From Acinetobacter variabilis (GTDB lineage: Bacteria; Pseudomonadota; Gammaproteobacteria; Pseudomonadales; Moraxellaceae), in NCBI RefSeq assembly GCF_000369625.1, contig NZ_KB850117.1:1-64000 (forward strand): a DNA stretch of 64,000 nt. The letters run 5' to 3'. Of the stretch, positions 18,561 through 26,849 are shown one piece after another. Below the pieces are notes generated by a model. That model did not search any database and was not told where the DNA came from. It saw only the letters and a list, made by a program, of their open reading frames with translations. Both the position numbers and the translations under genes were made by a program. How positions within the stretch are numbered: the stretch's first letter is position 1; each line of letters begins with the position of its first letter.

Positions 18561-19271
18561 ATGAAGATACTGATGATTACGGGTTGGGGGCTAGGAACAG
18601 CGGTCTTAACCCCGTTTGTAGAACAGTTACGGCAGCAGTATCAAGTTGAAGTATGGGATATTTTTGATCCTAACGTGGAAAGTATTTTGGCCGAAAAAGT
18701 TAGGCAGGCGAGTTCTTTTGATGTCTTGATGGGATGGTCTTTGGGTGGACAGTTGGCACTTTTGCTGGCTAATGAAATCCAGCAACAATTGAAAATTGCC
18801 AAGCCAGTGATTTGCTGTATGTCAAATCCCTGTTTCGTGGCCAACGAAGCATGGCCACAGGCAATGCCAGTTGAACAATACACACAATTTAAATCCTCCA
18901 TACTGGCTGATCCAAAACGCGGGATGCAGCGCTTCTGTACCTTGGTCACTTTAGCTGGCGCAGCAGCGCGTGAACGTGCAAAATTATTGCACCAACAGTT
19001 AAATAGTATTGATTTAAACTATCAGGTTAAGCATCTTTATCTATTGCAGCAATTAAATCTAGTGGATATCTTAAAAAATCATTCAGTCAAGATGCTATTT
19101 ATATTTTCCGAGAATGATATGTTGGTTCCTTACAAAGTTAGTCAAGAATCCGTGTTTTTAACAACCCAAAATCTGAATTTGGTAAAAATACAGGGCACGC
19201 ACGATGCCATCCTTTTTGATGCCCAGTTACTCGTTGAGCCAATTTTAAAATTTTTAGCCGATCTGGCTTAA
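18561..19271 (+). CDS. BioH-like alpha/beta hydrolase, copy 1
   Basis: The 236-residue hydrolase has the nucleophile motif GWSLGG (S60), D186 in SENDMLVP and H214 in GTHDAILF, a full catalytic triad. The GWGLG start and SNPCFVANEAWPQ match BioH, which frees pimeloyl-ACP from its methyl ester. Bio gene neighbours support that role. A second copy at 36.6 kb aligns without gaps over about 230 residues and is about 55 % identical by my hand count. ATG 18561 is chosen over 18528 because GGAG precedes it and because it aligns with the start of the second copy. Downstream lies a scrap of bioA. Confidence 0.8.
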   Translation: MKILMITGWGLGTAVLTPFVEQLRQQYQVEVWDIFDPNVESILAEKVRQASSFDVLMGWSLGGQLALLLANEIQQQLKIAKPVICCMSNPCFVANEAWPQAMPVEQYTQFKSSILADPKRGMQRFCTLVTLAGAAARERAKLLHQQLNSIDLNYQVKHLYLLQQLNLVDILKNHSVKMLFIFSENDMLVPYKVSQESVFLTTQNLNLVKIQGTHDAILFDAQLLVEPILKFLADLA

Positions 19272-19368
19272 GCAAAGAGAGATTATTAGCTCTTGACGTT
19301 TCATTTTCAGATTTAACGCGCTAAGATCAGTTTTAGTTTTAATATCAGTTTTAGTTTTAATAATTGGG

Positions 19369-19416
19369 GTAAATTCTGTGCAGGACGCTTTTGATCAACA
19401 GCATATTTGGCATCCT
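19369..19416 (+). pseudogene. 5' remnant of bioA
   Basis: These bases match the first 16 codons of the intact bioA (37390 onward): after a changed start (GTA instead of ATG) they read NSVQDAFDQQHIWHP against [15 protein letters not shown]. The spacer upstream also shares GCTAAGATC with the spacer before intact bioA. Similarity stops at about 19415, 22 bp before a pdif-like site. This shows that a bioA gene once followed the first BioH-like gene. Confidence 0.85.
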
Positions 19417-19437
19417 TTAATTATAAAGTTCCTCTAA

Positions 19438-19465
19438 AATTAACATAATACACGTTATGCGAAGC
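19438..19465. other. pdif-like XerC/XerD site 1
   Basis: The 28-bp site reads AATTAACATAA, spacer TACACG, TTATGCGAAGC. It has the 11-6-11 layout of Acinetobacter pdif sites (XerD-type half then XerC-type half), with two end mismatches. It marks the junction between biotin genes and the inserted block. Confidence 0.8.
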
Positions 19466-19491
19466 CCTGACCCTAGATCAGGGCTTTATTT
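19463..19491. terminator. terminator next to pdif site 1
   Basis: The stem AGCCCTGA / TCAGGGCT (loop CCCTAGA) is followed by TTATTTAT. It overlaps the last bases of the pdif site and would end the minus-strand gene remnant at 19501 or plus-strand reading from the bio side. Confidence 0.7.
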
Positions 19492-19500
19492 ATCTCTACC

Positions 19501-19623
19501 TTAGATTTCAATAAGTATTGATTCGCCTGTAGAACAGTCGCCATTACGCCATTGCCAGTTTTCAACTAACTTAATTTTCCCATTGGCTTGGATCTCAATC
19601 TCAGTATTACATTCACCTATACT
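19501..19623 (-). pseudogene. 3' end of an unidentified gene
   Basis: The minus strand reads about 40 residues (SIGECNTEIEIQANGKIKLV, then ENWQWRNGDCSTGES) before TAA. A stop stands immediately in front, so only the C-terminus is left. The two cysteines and W-rich strands suggest a small secreted or periplasmic domain. I do not recognise it. It probably came with the pdif module. Confidence 0.45.
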
Positions 19624-19731
19624 CTAAATATACACATCTGAATAAAGAGTTTTTTCTCATTCATCAGAAGTTGAAAAAATAAATACTAGGTTAAAATACA
19701 AGTAAAAATGTAACAAAAATTTTACATTTAT

Positions 19732-19753
19732 AATGATAATGACTATTATTAGC
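19732..19753 (+). promoter_or_regulatory. Fur box upstream of the iron receptor
   Basis: The stretch AATGATAATGACTATTATT (19732-19750), continuing to AGC, resembles the GATAATGATAATCATTATC Fur consensus. A TATAAT -10-like hexamer (19729-19734) overlaps it. An inverted repeat AAATGTAA/TTACATTT lies just upstream (about 19706-19728). Iron repression of the operon at 19786-24192 is inferred. Confidence 0.75.
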
Positions 19754-19785
19754 ATCATTATTAATGTTTGTGAAAAGGTTTAAAA

Positions 19786-21981
19786 ATGCGACTATCTCAA
19801 TTTAGTCTGTGTTTTCTTACAGTAGCTATTTCTTCACATTTGTACGCAGAAGAGTTTGGTCCTGCATCAAAGGAGCCTGAAAGTTCAGGTCAAACAATAA
19901 AGCTTTCTCCTATTTTGATAACAGCAACCCGTACCCCTAAAACGATTGCTGAAGTTGCAGGAACTGTACAGACCATTCAGGGTGAAGAAATTGCTCAACA
20001 GGCTGGAGCGAGTCGAAAAGTCGCAGATGTTTTAGCGCAGCTGATACCTTCATTGGCACCAAGCAGCGGGACCAGCAGTAATTACGGTCAGACCATGCGT
20101 GGGCGGAATGTACTGGTGATGATTGACGGAGTTTCACAGACGGGTTCGCGCGATGTGGCGCGTCAGCTCAACAGCATCAGTCCGAATATGATTGATCATA
20201 TCGAGGTGGTTTCAGGTGCGACCAGTATTTATGGTTCAGGTGCGACGGGCGGGATTATTAATATTATTACCAAACGTGCGGACAAATCGAAACCGGTCAG
20301 CTTTCAGACCAAGTTAGGCCTGACATCGGCTGATAATTTCCGTCGTGACAGTTTGGCTTATCAGGTGGGGCAAACCGCTTCATTTAGTCATGACAAGATG
20401 GACGGTTTTTTAGGGGTAGATTTTACCAGTCGGGGTTCTCAGTTTGATGGTAACGGTGACCGTATCTCGTTAAGCCCTTGGCAGGGCAGCACGATGGATA
20501 CCGATACGCTTGATGTGAATGGTCGTTTAAACTTTAATTTAACCGATAAGCAAAGCTTAAGTTTTGGTGCACAATACTATAATGATGAACAGGATACCGA
20601 ATATGGTCCTGACTATTCTTATCTGCAAACCGGGACACAGCCTTCTTATAAAGCCATTAAAGGGTGGAATTTAGATCAACAACCCTTTACAGAACGCTAT
20701 GCGTTTAATACCCAGTATCAAAACCAGGATTTTCTGGGACAAATTTTGAATGTTGAAGCGTATTACCGTAATGAAAAAGCGCGTTTTGTACCGTATGGTT
20801 ATTCCAAAGATGGCGTGAATGTAAAGCAAAGCCAATCCAATGTGGACTATGCAGGAATTCGCTCTACTGTTCAATCTGACCTGCAGGTGGTCGAGCGAGA
20901 TTTAAAACTGACTTATGGTCTGGACTATGACTGGGAAAAAGATCACCAGTGGGCTGATTACTATACACCAAGTAATAATGGTCTGGTCTATACACCAACA
21001 GGTGAAAAACAGGGTTCCGGACCTGATACAGAAATCCAGAATATTGGCACATTTGTACAAGGGGATTATGCACTGACGGATCGTTTGAATGTACAGGCCG
21101 GTGTGCGTTATCAGTATGTTCAGGCAGACACTGACAGTTATTTAACCGCACGCAATCCGGTTACTTTAATGGCGGCTGACTCTACCGATGCTGATAAGTT
21201 CCTGTTCAATTTAGGTGCAGTCTATGAGTTAACAGATGCGCAGCAAGTTTATGCCAATTTTTCACAAGGTTATAGTTATCCGGATGTACAACGCGTGCTG
21301 CGTGATGTAGCTGCCTATACCTTAACGACGTCAGGTATTGCACCGATCACGGTCAACAGCTACGAATTGGGTTGGCGCTTAAATCAGGACGACGGCTTAA
21401 ACTTGGGTCTAACAGGTTTCTATAATACCTCCGATAAGGTGGTACAGTTCAACGCTGACCGTTCAGTAAATGTGGTAGATACAGATCAACGCATTTATGG
21501 AGCAGAAGCTACGGTAAGTTATCCATTTATGGACAACTATAAGGTGGGTGGGACCTTGGGCTACACACGCGGACAATATAAAGATGCAGCAGATCAATGG
21601 CATGAACTGAATGCTTTTGCCGTGTCGCCTGTGAAAGGCACCCTGTTTGCTGAGTGGAATAATGAAGAGGGTTATGGTGTACGTGCACAAATGCTAGCCA
21701 TCAAAGGCACTAATGAAGCCTATAAAGATGACCAAGCATTAATAGCCGCAGGTTTAACCGATAGCAATAGTGCAGCAGATATTAAAGGCTATACCACGAT
21801 GGATGTCTTGGCTCATTTCCCTGTAGCCAAAGGCCGGGTCGATTTTGGTGTCTATAATGTCTGGGACAAGCAGTACAAAAATGTATTTGCACAGCAAGCA
21901 GCAGTAACTAATGGCAACTCACTGTTGGCCATTCCTGCAGAGGGTCGTACTTTTGGCCTAAGCTATACCATTAATTATTAA
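19786..21981 (+). CDS. TonB-dependent siderophore receptor
   Basis: The 731-residue product has a signal peptide (about 1-21, ending LYA), a TonB-box-like stretch before the plug (SPILITATRTPKTIAEVAG), a plug with MRGRNVLVMIDGV and SGATSIYGSGATGGIINIIT, and a long barrel ending in SYTINY. It belongs to the FepA/IutA-like branch. A Fur box upstream and PepSY-type genes downstream make ferric-siderophore uptake the likely role; the siderophore is not identifiable. No siderophore synthesis genes are in the window, so an external siderophore may be used. Confidence 0.9.
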   Translation: MRLSQFSLCFLTVAISSHLYAEEFGPASKEPESSGQTIKLSPILITATRTPKTIAEVAGTVQTIQGEEIAQQAGASRKVADVLAQLIPSLAPSSGTSSNYGQTMRGRNVLVMIDGVSQTGSRDVARQLNSISPNMIDHIEVVSGATSIYGSGATGGIINIITKRADKSKPVSFQTKLGLTSADNFRRDSLAYQVGQTASFSHDKMDGFLGVDFTSRGSQFDGNGDRISLSPWQGSTMDTDTLDVNGRLNFNLTDKQSLSFGAQYYNDEQDTEYGPDYSYLQTGTQPSYKAIKGWNLDQQPFTERYAFNTQYQNQDFLGQILNVEAYYRNEKARFVPYGYSKDGVNVKQSQSNVDYAGIRSTVQSDLQVVERDLKLTYGLDYDWEKDHQWADYYTPSNNGLVYTPTGEKQGSGPDTEIQNIGTFVQGDYALTDRLNVQAGVRYQYVQADTDSYLTARNPVTLMAADSTDADKFLFNLGAVYELTDAQQVYANFSQGYSYPDVQRVLRDVAAYTLTTSGIAPITVNSYELGWRLNQDDGLNLGLTGFYNTSDKVVQFNADRSVNVVDTDQRIYGAEATVSYPFMDNYKVGGTLGYTRGQYKDAADQWHELNAFAVSPVKGTLFAEWNNEEGYGVRAQMLAIKGTNEAYKDDQALIAAGLTDSNSAADIKGYTTMDVLAHFPVAKGRVDFGVYNVWDKQYKNVFAQQAAVTNGNSLLAIPAEGRTFGLSYTINY

Positions 21982-22054
21982 TATTCACCTAGGAAGTATC
22001 TGTAGCCGTACAGATACTTCTTCACTTCCTGAGATGGGATGAAAGATAAGGTCA

Positions 22055-22339
22055 ATGGATAAACAAAAACCAGAGTGGTTATCTATTAAAGAAATTTTTT
22101 ATATCTGCCTGGCTGCTTATGGCTATAGCTTATGGATCTCTTGGGTTTTACCTGACTATTTACCTTTTGCAACAGCTGAAAATATCTATTTATCTGCCCT
22201 CCTAAGTTTTACTTTCCTCATTTTTTATATTGTTTTAGTTCCTTGTATTCCGTCTAAATTATGGCAAAAGAGCATCAATTATCTCAGTTATATTTTATTG
22301 CTGAGCTATTGGATCATAAAAAAATTTGGAGAAAATTAA
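22055..22339 (+). CDS. DUF3649-like iron-uptake membrane protein
   Basis: The 94-residue product has about three membrane segments (IFYICLAAYGYSLWISW, then two more) and resembles DUF3649 proteins, which recur between TonB-dependent receptors and PepSY proteins in proteobacterial iron operons. Its stop directly abuts the next ATG (TAAATG). The molecular role is unknown; assignment rests on size, hydropathy and gene order. Confidence 0.65.
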   Translation: MDKQKPEWLSIKEIFYICLAAYGYSLWISWVLPDYLPFATAENIYLSALLSFTFLIFYIVLVPCIPSKLWQKSINYLSYILLLSYWIIKKFGEN

Positions 22340-23857
22340 ATGCAATTTCGCCAGATACAGGCAACTTTACACAGCTGGTTAGGTATCGTTGTATTGTGGT
22401 CGGTCTTCCTGATTTTTTTTACCGGCTCTATTGCCTATTTCAGAACTGAAATTAATCTCTGGTCTAAACCTGAAAATTTTTTATATTTAAAAGTGCCTCC
22501 TAGTTCCTTTGAGTCGGCCCAGGTTGCCTATGATTACTTAAATACCCATGCCTCAGAGGCAAAAAGATGGCGAGTGAATCTTGCCAATTCCCGAATGCCT
22601 TTTAACACTTTAGAATGGCAAGCCCAAACCAATAAGTACCATAAACTGCAAGACCCCCATACAGGATTAATTTTAACAGAAGGTCGGGAAAGTCTGGGAG
22701 GCGACTTCTTTTTTAAATTACATTACAGTCTGTATCCTTTGCCCGATGTCGTCGGTAGAACGCTAGTGGTTATTGTCGGGGTGCTATTTCTCATTGCATT
22801 AATTACCGGGATCTTTACCCATAAAAAAATAATTAAAGATTTTTTTGTATTCCGGAGTTTTAAGGGACAGCGTACATTATTGGATTTGCATCATATTACC
22901 GGTGTAGTAACTCTGCCTTTTTATCTGATTATGGCCTTTACCGGGATTATGATCTTCTTCTATCTGCTTGTGCCAGCGGGAATCAATAAACACTATGGCG
23001 AGAATGGAATAAAGAAGTTTTATAGTGAAATACAATATATCAATCCGCCAAAATCGGCAGCAAATTCAGCTCTTCAATTAAAAGAATTCTCTGTATTCTC
23101 CCGTCAACTACCTCAACAGGCAAGTAATGGAGCTGTACTGGCGAAATTTGAAGTCAAAAATCCAAATACTGCGGAAGCCTTAATTACGTTCGATTATGGA
23201 TATAACCAATTAATTACTTTCAATAATCCGCAATTTATTTTTGCAGCAAATACCGGACAGAATCTGAATTCCGAAAGAAATCTGCATCCTGTCGCTCAAA
23301 TCAGCTCGGCAACTTATGGTATTCATTTAGGATATTACGCCAGTCAATGGATGAGGGGGATACTAGCGGGTTTAGGTCTCGTCGGTTGCATCATGCTGGT
23401 CGCAGGAGCTTTATTATGGCAAAAGAAACGTATTAAACAGCAACATACCTTAAGTTATAATGTGGTTGCTTACCTTAATTATTTTACTTTTCTGGGCTTG
23501 CCGTTTGCGACAGCCATGTATTTTTTAGCCAACCGGATTTTGACGGGCAGTCTTGAACAGCGGATTCAGTATGAGTTAAGCATATTCTTTATCAGCTGGG
23601 TGGGTATTCTATTCATTCCGATGCTGGCTAAAATGCAAAAAGCCATAGTTTTGTCCTTTATCCTCACTGCTGTTATTTTATGGATGACAGTATTTAGTCC
23701 CATATTCTTGACTCCTCACGCGTTCCTCTTGAATACCGTGTTGCATCAGCAATGGTCTGTAGCAGGAGTTGATCTTGTATTGATGCTCATCGCCACAGGA
23801 TATATATTTGCCTGTTTTTATTTCAAGAAAATAAAGCTGCGTGAGGTGGCCAAATGA
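22340..23857 (+). CDS. PepSY-associated membrane protein (siderophore reductase-like)
   Basis: The 505-residue inner-membrane protein starts with a helix (SWLGIVVLWSVFLIFFTGSI), followed by a PepSY-type periplasmic domain, membrane segments carrying LHYSLYPLP and LDLHHITGV, and four further C-terminal helices. Histidines in the helices (LHY, LHH, GIHLGYY) are suited to heme binding. Family members such as FoxB/PiuB-like proteins are linked to reductive iron release from siderophores. It overlaps the next gene by ATGA. The role in iron release is inferred from family and operon. Confidence 0.82.
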   Translation: MQFRQIQATLHSWLGIVVLWSVFLIFFTGSIAYFRTEINLWSKPENFLYLKVPPSSFESAQVAYDYLNTHASEAKRWRVNLANSRMPFNTLEWQAQTNKYHKLQDPHTGLILTEGRESLGGDFFFKLHYSLYPLPDVVGRTLVVIVGVLFLIALITGIFTHKKIIKDFFVFRSFKGQRTLLDLHHITGVVTLPFYLIMAFTGIMIFFYLLVPAGINKHYGENGIKKFYSEIQYINPPKSAANSALQLKEFSVFSRQLPQQASNGAVLAKFEVKNPNTAEALITFDYGYNQLITFNNPQFIFAANTGQNLNSERNLHPVAQISSATYGIHLGYYASQWMRGILAGLGLVGCIMLVAGALLWQKKRIKQQHTLSYNVVAYLNYFTFLGLPFATAMYFLANRILTGSLEQRIQYELSIFFISWVGILFIPMLAKMQKAIVLSFILTAVILWMTVFSPIFLTPHAFLLNTVLHQQWSVAGVDLVLMLIATGYIFACFYFKKIKLREVAK

Positions 23858-24192
23858 GTCTGGCTGCAATATTGTGGGCCATGGTTGCAATGATGCAGCT
23901 GTGTATGACCAGTCAAAGTAGAATGAAAAAACTTGGGTATCCTTTTCTAAGCTTTCATTATTCTCAACCTTTGTTAAAAATATACTCAGTGATTTTTCTG
24001 GTACTGTCTTTATATCTGAACTGTCAAGATCACGGTTTTCCAGTGGGAATAATGACTTGGATTTTCCTAGTCATAACTTCAGCATTTTTTATACATATTT
24101 TATTTTTTTATAAATTTAGAGAATATTTCTTTATTCTGTGGATGTCCTCTGCTCTTTTAGCTCTGTCTTATTCACTGTATAAATTTATTTAG
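23854..24192 (+). CDS. DUF3325-like small membrane protein
   Basis: The 112-residue product has four predicted membrane segments and starts in the manner of DUF3325 proteins (AILWAMVAMMQLCMTSQSR). These occur at the end of receptor-DUF3649-PepSY operons. Translational coupling (ATGA) to the PepSY gene supports a joint role. The biochemical function is unknown. Confidence 0.68.
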   Translation: MSLAAILWAMVAMMQLCMTSQSRMKKLGYPFLSFHYSQPLLKIYSVIFLVLSLYLNCQDHGFPVGIMTWIFLVITSAFFIHILFFYKFREYFFILWMSSALLALSYSLYKFI

Positions 24193-24284
24193 GAAAGAGA
24201 TGGCAGTCCAAGTTACAAATTAAAAAAAGGATCTGCAAATTTTTTCAAAATAGAAAGTATGAAAAATCCATCAATTTACAGTCC

Positions 24285-24312
24285 ATTTAACATAATGGCG
24301 GTTATGCGAAAT
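24285..24312. other. pdif-like XerC/XerD site 2
   Basis: It reads ATTTAACATAA, spacer TGGCGG, TTATGCGAAAT, a full-consensus Acinetobacter pdif site on the 11-6-11 plan, in the same orientation as site 1. It closes the iron-uptake module. Confidence 0.88.
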
Positions 24313-24315
24313 CAA

Positions 24316-24346
24316 AAAGCCTAGACACTTGGCTAGGCTTTAAATT
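24316..24346. terminator. terminator next to pdif site 2
   Basis: A perfect nine-pair stem, AAAGCCTAG with CTAGGCTTT (loop of eight), is followed by AAATTTT. It begins three bases after the pdif site. Confidence 0.7.
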
Positions 24347-24388
24347 TTAAAAATACATAAAAATTAATGCTATAGTCTCAATTTTTTA

Positions 24389-24416
24389 AGTTCGTATAAC
24401 GCCCATTATGTTAAAT
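24389..24416. other. pdif-like XerC/XerD site 3, opposite orientation
   Basis: It reads AGTTCGTATAA, spacer CGCCCA, TTATGTTAAAT, that is XerC-type half first. Only 76 bp separate it from site 2, so the module between them holds just a terminator. Confidence 0.85.
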
Positions 24417-24554
24417 AACAATGATTTTAGTTGATTATTCATCCTTATAGCTTTCGAAAACTTGCAGAACTTTTCTTAATTTGTAATCCTTGCTGCCAAG
24501 GGTGCCTAGCTAAGCTAAGGCAGGTATTTGTTGTAGTCGGGCCGCTATAACAGG

Positions 24555-24767
24555 ATGAAGAGTACCTGTATGTTTAATCTAAATATTTTTAATAAGATTT
24601 CTACTGAAGTCTTAACCTATAAGAATGCCCTTGAACTGAAGTCAGAGAATCAATTAATCATAAAATATAAGACCTCCAGTTCTGATGACTATAGAAAAGC
24701 TATTGTTTTAGTTCTAAAAGAGCGAGGATATAGTAGGTTGGAAATAGGGCAGTTACTTGAGAGTTAA
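24555..24767 (+). CDS. small hypothetical protein in a pdif module
   Basis: The 70-residue frame has a lysine- and serine-rich middle (IKYKTSSSDDYRKAIVLVL) and a C-terminus (KERGYSRLEIGQLLES) that could be a helix-turn-helix. ATG at 24570 is an alternative start; neither has a strong ribosome binding site. It is the only frame between pdif sites 3 and 4. The family is unknown. Confidence 0.35.
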   Translation: MKSTCMFNLNIFNKISTEVLTYKNALELKSENQLIIKYKTSSSDDYRKAIVLVLKERGYSRLEIGQLLES

Positions 24768-24784
24768 TTCTTAAAATTTTCTAA

Positions 24785-24813
24785 AATTAACATAATACCC
24801 CCTTATACGAATT
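24785..24813. other. pdif-like site 4 with 7-bp spacer
   Basis: It reads AATTAACATAA, then TACCCCC, then TTATACGAATT. The halves fit pdif but the spacer is seven bases rather than six, which could reduce or abolish recombination. The flank TCTAAAATTAACATAATAC is shared with site 1. Confidence 0.65.
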
Positions 24814-24820
24814 CCCAGAA

Positions 24821-24846
24821 CATGGCTTTCAGCCATGCTTTTGTTT
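24821..24846 (+). terminator. terminator next to pdif site 4
   Basis: The stem CATGGCT / AGCCATG with loop TTC is followed by CTTTTGTTT. It starts eight bases after pdif site 4. Confidence 0.7.
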
Positions 24847-24886
24847 ATCAAAATAGTATAGATATATGAATTTTAAGATAAAGAAA

Positions 24887-24920
24887 AAGCCTTATAGTCT
24901 CTCCCGGAACTATAAGGCTT
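24887..24920. terminator. strong hairpin, bidirectional terminator-like
   Basis: A perfect twelve-pair stem (AAGCCTTATAGT with ACTATAAGGCTT) has a ten-base loop and A-rich and T-containing flanks. No gene is adjacent in the present sequence, so it probably belonged to a lost module. Confidence 0.55.
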
Positions 24921-25053
24921 ATAAATCGCTGTAATTTTTTTCTTAATTACCTACTTTTTTACTCTATAAGTTATGAATATATTTTACCAATAGGTAAAAA
25001 AAAGATATAAGACAAAAGATGAATATGCTAAGAATTCCGCGTAAAGCCTACTA

Positions 25054-25075
25054 GTTTCGCATAACTACCATTATG
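25054..25075. other. pdif-like site 5, interrupted by IS3 element
   Basis: The XerC-type half GTTTCGCATAA (25054-25064) and spacer CTACCA are followed by TTATG, the start of a XerD-type half, which then runs into the IS3 terminal repeat. The rest of the half-site is not found intact beyond the element. Confidence 0.65.
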
Positions 25076-25112
25076 AACCGTACCGGGTTTGTCGGAGACT
25101 TTTTTATTTAAG

Positions 25113-26029
25113 TTAGGCCACCTGACCTAACGGGTTAATCTTATCATAGTACATTGCTTCAAAATCAAAAGGCGATACATAACCCGGTGCACTGTGTACA
25201 CGCTTTTTATTGAACCAATCTACCCAGTTTAGTGTCGCAAGTTGTACATCTGCTAAACCTTGCCAATCTGCTTTTAAATATACAATCACCTCTGTTTTGT
25301 ATAAGCCATTCACCGTTTCAGCCAGAGCATTATCGTATGAATCACCAGTTGTACCGACTGATGCTCGTAAATTTGCAGCTTCTAAACGATTGGTATAGCG
25401 AATGGAAAGATATTGAACATCTCTATCGGAATGATGAATCACATTCTTTGGCATGCCTCGATCGTGCAATGCTTGCTCTAATGCATCGAGTACCATATCT
25501 GTATTCATCCGTGTAGATACTTTCCATCCAACAATTGCTCGTGAGAACACATCAATAATAAAGGCGGTATAGACCCAGCCTGAATTTGTTTGAATATAGG
25601 TAAAGTCACTCACCTGAGAAGCACTGCTTCGCAAGGGTCAGGATGATCAGCATTAAAATTACGTTTCACTAAATCATCTGCTCTTTTTTGATCATCTCGG
25701 CTACGGGTGGTTTGTTTATTCTTACCACGCCAAACACCTTGTATAGCTAGCTTCTGCATCAATTGAGCAACTGTACAACGTGCCATAACATAACCTTCAC
25801 GTTTCAATTGTTGCCAGACCTTACGCACACCATACCGACCTGAACTTTCTTTCCAAATTCTTTTAATTTGTTCAGCATGATGCTCATCATGTAAATCTTG
25901 CTTTGCTCGATGTTCTGGATTGTCAGCGAAATCTAAAGTTCGGTAATAGGTTGAAGCTGCGATCGGTAAAATCCTACAAATCGCATCAACACCATATAAG
26001 TCTTTATTGTTATGGATGAAATCCACCAT
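25113..26029 (-). pseudogene. IS3 OrfB transposase, frameshifted
   Basis: Residues from MVDFIHNNKDLYGVDAICR to FNADHPD are in one frame and VSDFTYIQTNSGWVYTAFII to the end (FEAMYYDKINPLGQVA) in another. Between them about nine bases encoding QLW are replaced by about 23 bases containing the palindrome GAAGCACTGCTTC. The rve-type catalytic core (SDFTYIQT, DVFSRAIVGW, HSDRDVQY) is otherwise recognisable. The enzyme cannot be made in one piece. Confidence 0.85.
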
Positions 26030-26114
26030 TATTTGTGTGGGCGGTCGAGCTCCGCCTGGGCGAAAAAAAGCGGCTGCTTTACGTAGAATTTCATTGGCAC
26101 GCTTTAATTCTTTA

Positions 26115-26849
26115 GGCTCTAGACTAGCAGAATAGATATGTTAGTCCAGAATCATGATAGAAAACAGCAAATTAAGTAACTATAAGATTAAAAAAATTAT
26201 TCAGTGCTTTTGCATTGATATTCCTGCTTCTAAAACAGCCTTATTGCTTAACTTGAACCGTAATACCATCAACTATTATTGGTACATGCTTTTTAGAGAA
26301 GCAATCTACGATCATCAAACAGATTTAAGAGCAAAGTTTGTAGGTTCTATTGAAGTTGATGAGAGCTATTTTGGAGCAAAAAGACAACGTGGTTTTCATG
26401 GAAAGTTGAAGCGAGGTCGAGGTACTTTAAAACAACCTGTATTTGGAATATTTAAAAGGAATGGTCGAGTTTATACAGAAATAGTCCCTGATTGTAAAAA
26501 GACTACATTACAACAAGTTATCTGAGGTAAAGTTGCACTTGAAAGTGTAATTTATAGTGATGGTTGGCGTGGATACAATGGTTTGGTAGATGTTGGTTAC
26601 TCAAAGCATTTTAGAGTAAATCATGGAGCGAATGAATTTGCCAGAGGACAATGTCATATAAATGGAATAGAATCATTCTGGAGTTTTTGTAAAAGAAGGC
26701 TAGCAAAGTTCAACGGTATATCAAAAGAGTATTTTGATTATCATCTTAAAGAAACAGAATGGCGTTGGATGAGGGAGCCTAATGAGCTAGCAACAGAGTT
26801 GTGGGACCTCATTAGGTAAAACTAAGTGCAAATCTGCTAGTCTAGAGCC
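26115..26849 (+). mobile_element. IS1595-family (IS1016-like) element
   Basis: The 735-bp element has perfect 17-bp inverted ends: GGCTCTAGACTAGCAGA at 26115-26131 and its complement at 26833-26849. It is flanked by the direct repeat TTCTTTA (26108-26114 and 26850-26856), a target duplication close to the 8 bp usual for the family. It sits inside IS3 orfA. Confidence 0.9.
26154..26819 (+). pseudogene. IS1595-type transposase with in-frame TGA
   Basis: The frame reads an ISXO2-like DDE transposase: EVDESYFGAKRQRGFHGKLK, then GIFKRNGRVYTEIVPDC, YSDGWRGYNGL and CHINGIESFWSFCKRRLAKF. It is continuous except for TGA at 26523-26525, where the family has Arg (CGA), so one C-to-T change inactivated an otherwise complete gene of about 221 codons. 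Confidence 0.88.
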
